NCBI GenBank assembly: GCA_943842505.1 | Contig: CALTDI010000010.1 | Location: forward strand, 337,239 to 401,238 | Length of the DNA: 64,000 nt | Direction of reading: 5' to 3' | From: an uncultured Pseudomonadales bacterium | GTDB taxonomy: Bacteria; Pseudomonadota; Gammaproteobacteria; Pseudomonadales; Pseudohongiellaceae | Program-made: the position numbers and the translations under genes | Shown: piece after piece, positions 63,193 through 64,000 of the stretch | Position numbering within the stretch: position 1 is the stretch's first letter | How the letters are laid out: each line of letters begins with the position of its first letter | Notes under the pieces: model-generated | The model's input: the letters and a program-made list of their open reading frames with translations, nothing else | The model's database searches: none | What the model was told of the DNA's origin: nothing

Positions 63193-64000
63193 TTACCAGA
63201 TGTCGGCGAGCAGCTCGTAAGAGCGGCGCCGGGCCTCATTATCGTGGGTGATCGTCACCAGCATGATCTCGTCGGCCTGAAACTGTTCGGCCAGGCTCAA
63301 CAGTTTTACCTTTACCTGTTCGGGGGTGCCGACGGCGCGCTTTCCTCTGTTTTCCTCGAGCGTTCGTAGCTCTGCAGCTGAATAGGGGTAGTCCAGTGCT
63401 TCCTCTACGGAAGGAAAGGGACCGGGGTTGCCCTGCAGTAAGCGGCAATACCACAGGTCACGGCTGCGGGACAGGCGCTGCGCCTCTTCCTCGGTCTCGG
63501 CGGTGATACTAAAAAGAGTGAGGCAGGTCCACGGTGCATCTAAATTAGGGCCCGGTGTGAACCGCTCGCGATAGATGTCGAAAATATCTGGCCTGATATT
63601 GGGGTTGATGAAAGTACGCGAAGTTGTAGGGCAGGCCGGTCAGAGCCGCCAACATGGCACTGTCTTCGCTAGAGCCTAGCATCCACATCTCTGGCGGGGT
63701 TGATACCTTTGGAAAGGCGCGGGCATTTTCCATGCCCGGCGTGCGCGGGTCGCTGTCATTAAGAAGGGCCTGCAGGTCCACGACCATATTGGGAAAGTGC
63801 TCTGCACCAACTCGCGAGCCATAGCGAATGGCCGCGGCGGTAAAGGGGTCGGTTCCCGGCGCACGACCGACGCCCAGGTCCATGCGGCCCGGATACAGTG
63901 TCTGTAGAATCTTGAAATTCTCGGCGACCTTGTAGGGGCTGTAATAGGGCAGCATTACACCGCCAGAGCCCAGGCGAATCTGTGTAGTCTCTGCACCCAG
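63193..64000 (-). pseudogene. LLM-class flavin-dependent oxidoreductase, partial and frameshifted
   Basis: The C-terminal part of a luciferase-like monooxygenase (TTQIRLGSGGVMLPYY, PGRMDLGVGRAPGTDPFT, and a closing ADEIMLVTITHD). The N terminus lies beyond the window. The frame breaks at an AAA at 63611-63613: one T too many on the coding strand separates NFAYF from INPNIRPDIF; after that the correct frame runs to TAA at 63193-63195. Apart from this it is intact. LLM enzymes oxidise aldehydes, alkanes or sulfonates with FMNH2; the substrate is unknown. Confidence 0.82.

Overview
The window reads as chromosomal DNA from a free-living, probably marine, aerobic gammaproteobacterium (Pseudomonadales/Cellvibrionales-like). 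The grounds are YhdP, a Pal lipoprotein, a 4Fe-4S Fnr/Anr regulator with matching DNA boxes, a TonB receptor, many acyl-CoA dehydrogenases and mid-range GC. The family-level assignment is inference. I found no rRNA, tRNA, CRISPR array, prophage or insertion sequence.

Layout. 1-9.4 kb: the end of yhdP, two uncharacterised secreted or anchored proteins, a MacAB-like ATPase/permease/adaptor operon without its own outer-membrane channel, and a DUF445 protein. 9.4-11.2 kb: a TetR regulator behind a CRP-like site, and an orphan ExbD. 11.2-18.4 kb: a two-gene operon of a class II aldolase-SDR fusion and mtnA, then hinT, a glutaminyl cyclase, yjbQ, a lipoprotein peptidase, a TPR protein and a VOC protein. 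18.4-25.5 kb: an NDH-like/SelD fusion, a YceI protein, three tandem 130-bp repeats, a frameshifted TonB receptor with a double-palindrome operator upstream, and an MFS transporter. 25.6-38.6 kb: mostly single housekeeping or catabolic genes (patatin, GNAT, thioesterase, HAD, amidohydrolase, Na+ symporter, ThDP enzyme, TfoX-like, secreted paralogue, AKR, DUF4105, esterase). 38.7-39.2 kb: pal. 39.6-44.7 kb: a five-gene acyl-CoA operon containing an APH-type kinase. 44.8-49.0 kb: a split spermidine-synthase-like pair, fnr/anr, uspA and a frameshifted K+ channel. 49.0-57.7 kb: a second beta-oxidation block (three ACADs, a frameshifted thiolase, a FadB-like enzyme and a zinc alcohol dehydrogenase). 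57.9-64 kb: a zinc peptidase, DUF2237, a decayed small gene, a GDSL hydrolase, a Tat-exported enolase-superfamily enzyme, a secreted VOC protein and a truncated, frameshifted LLM flavin enzyme.

How it fits together. The strongest functional themes are acyl-CoA catabolism and its apparent oxygen control. One acyl-CoA operon combines paired ACADs, a phosphotransferase, a phosphatase and an SDR, reminiscent of phosphorylation-dependent 4-hydroxyacyl-CoA breakdown. The aldolase-SDR/mtnA pair suggests an aldolase-based 5-deoxypentose (DHAP) shunt. Near-consensus Anr boxes sit upstream of uspA and of the sodium symporter.

A caution on quality: at least five single-base frameshifts interrupt otherwise intact, motif-complete genes (near 22,778, 48,772, 48,948, 51,407 and 63,612). 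Indel sequencing error is at least as likely as real gene decay.
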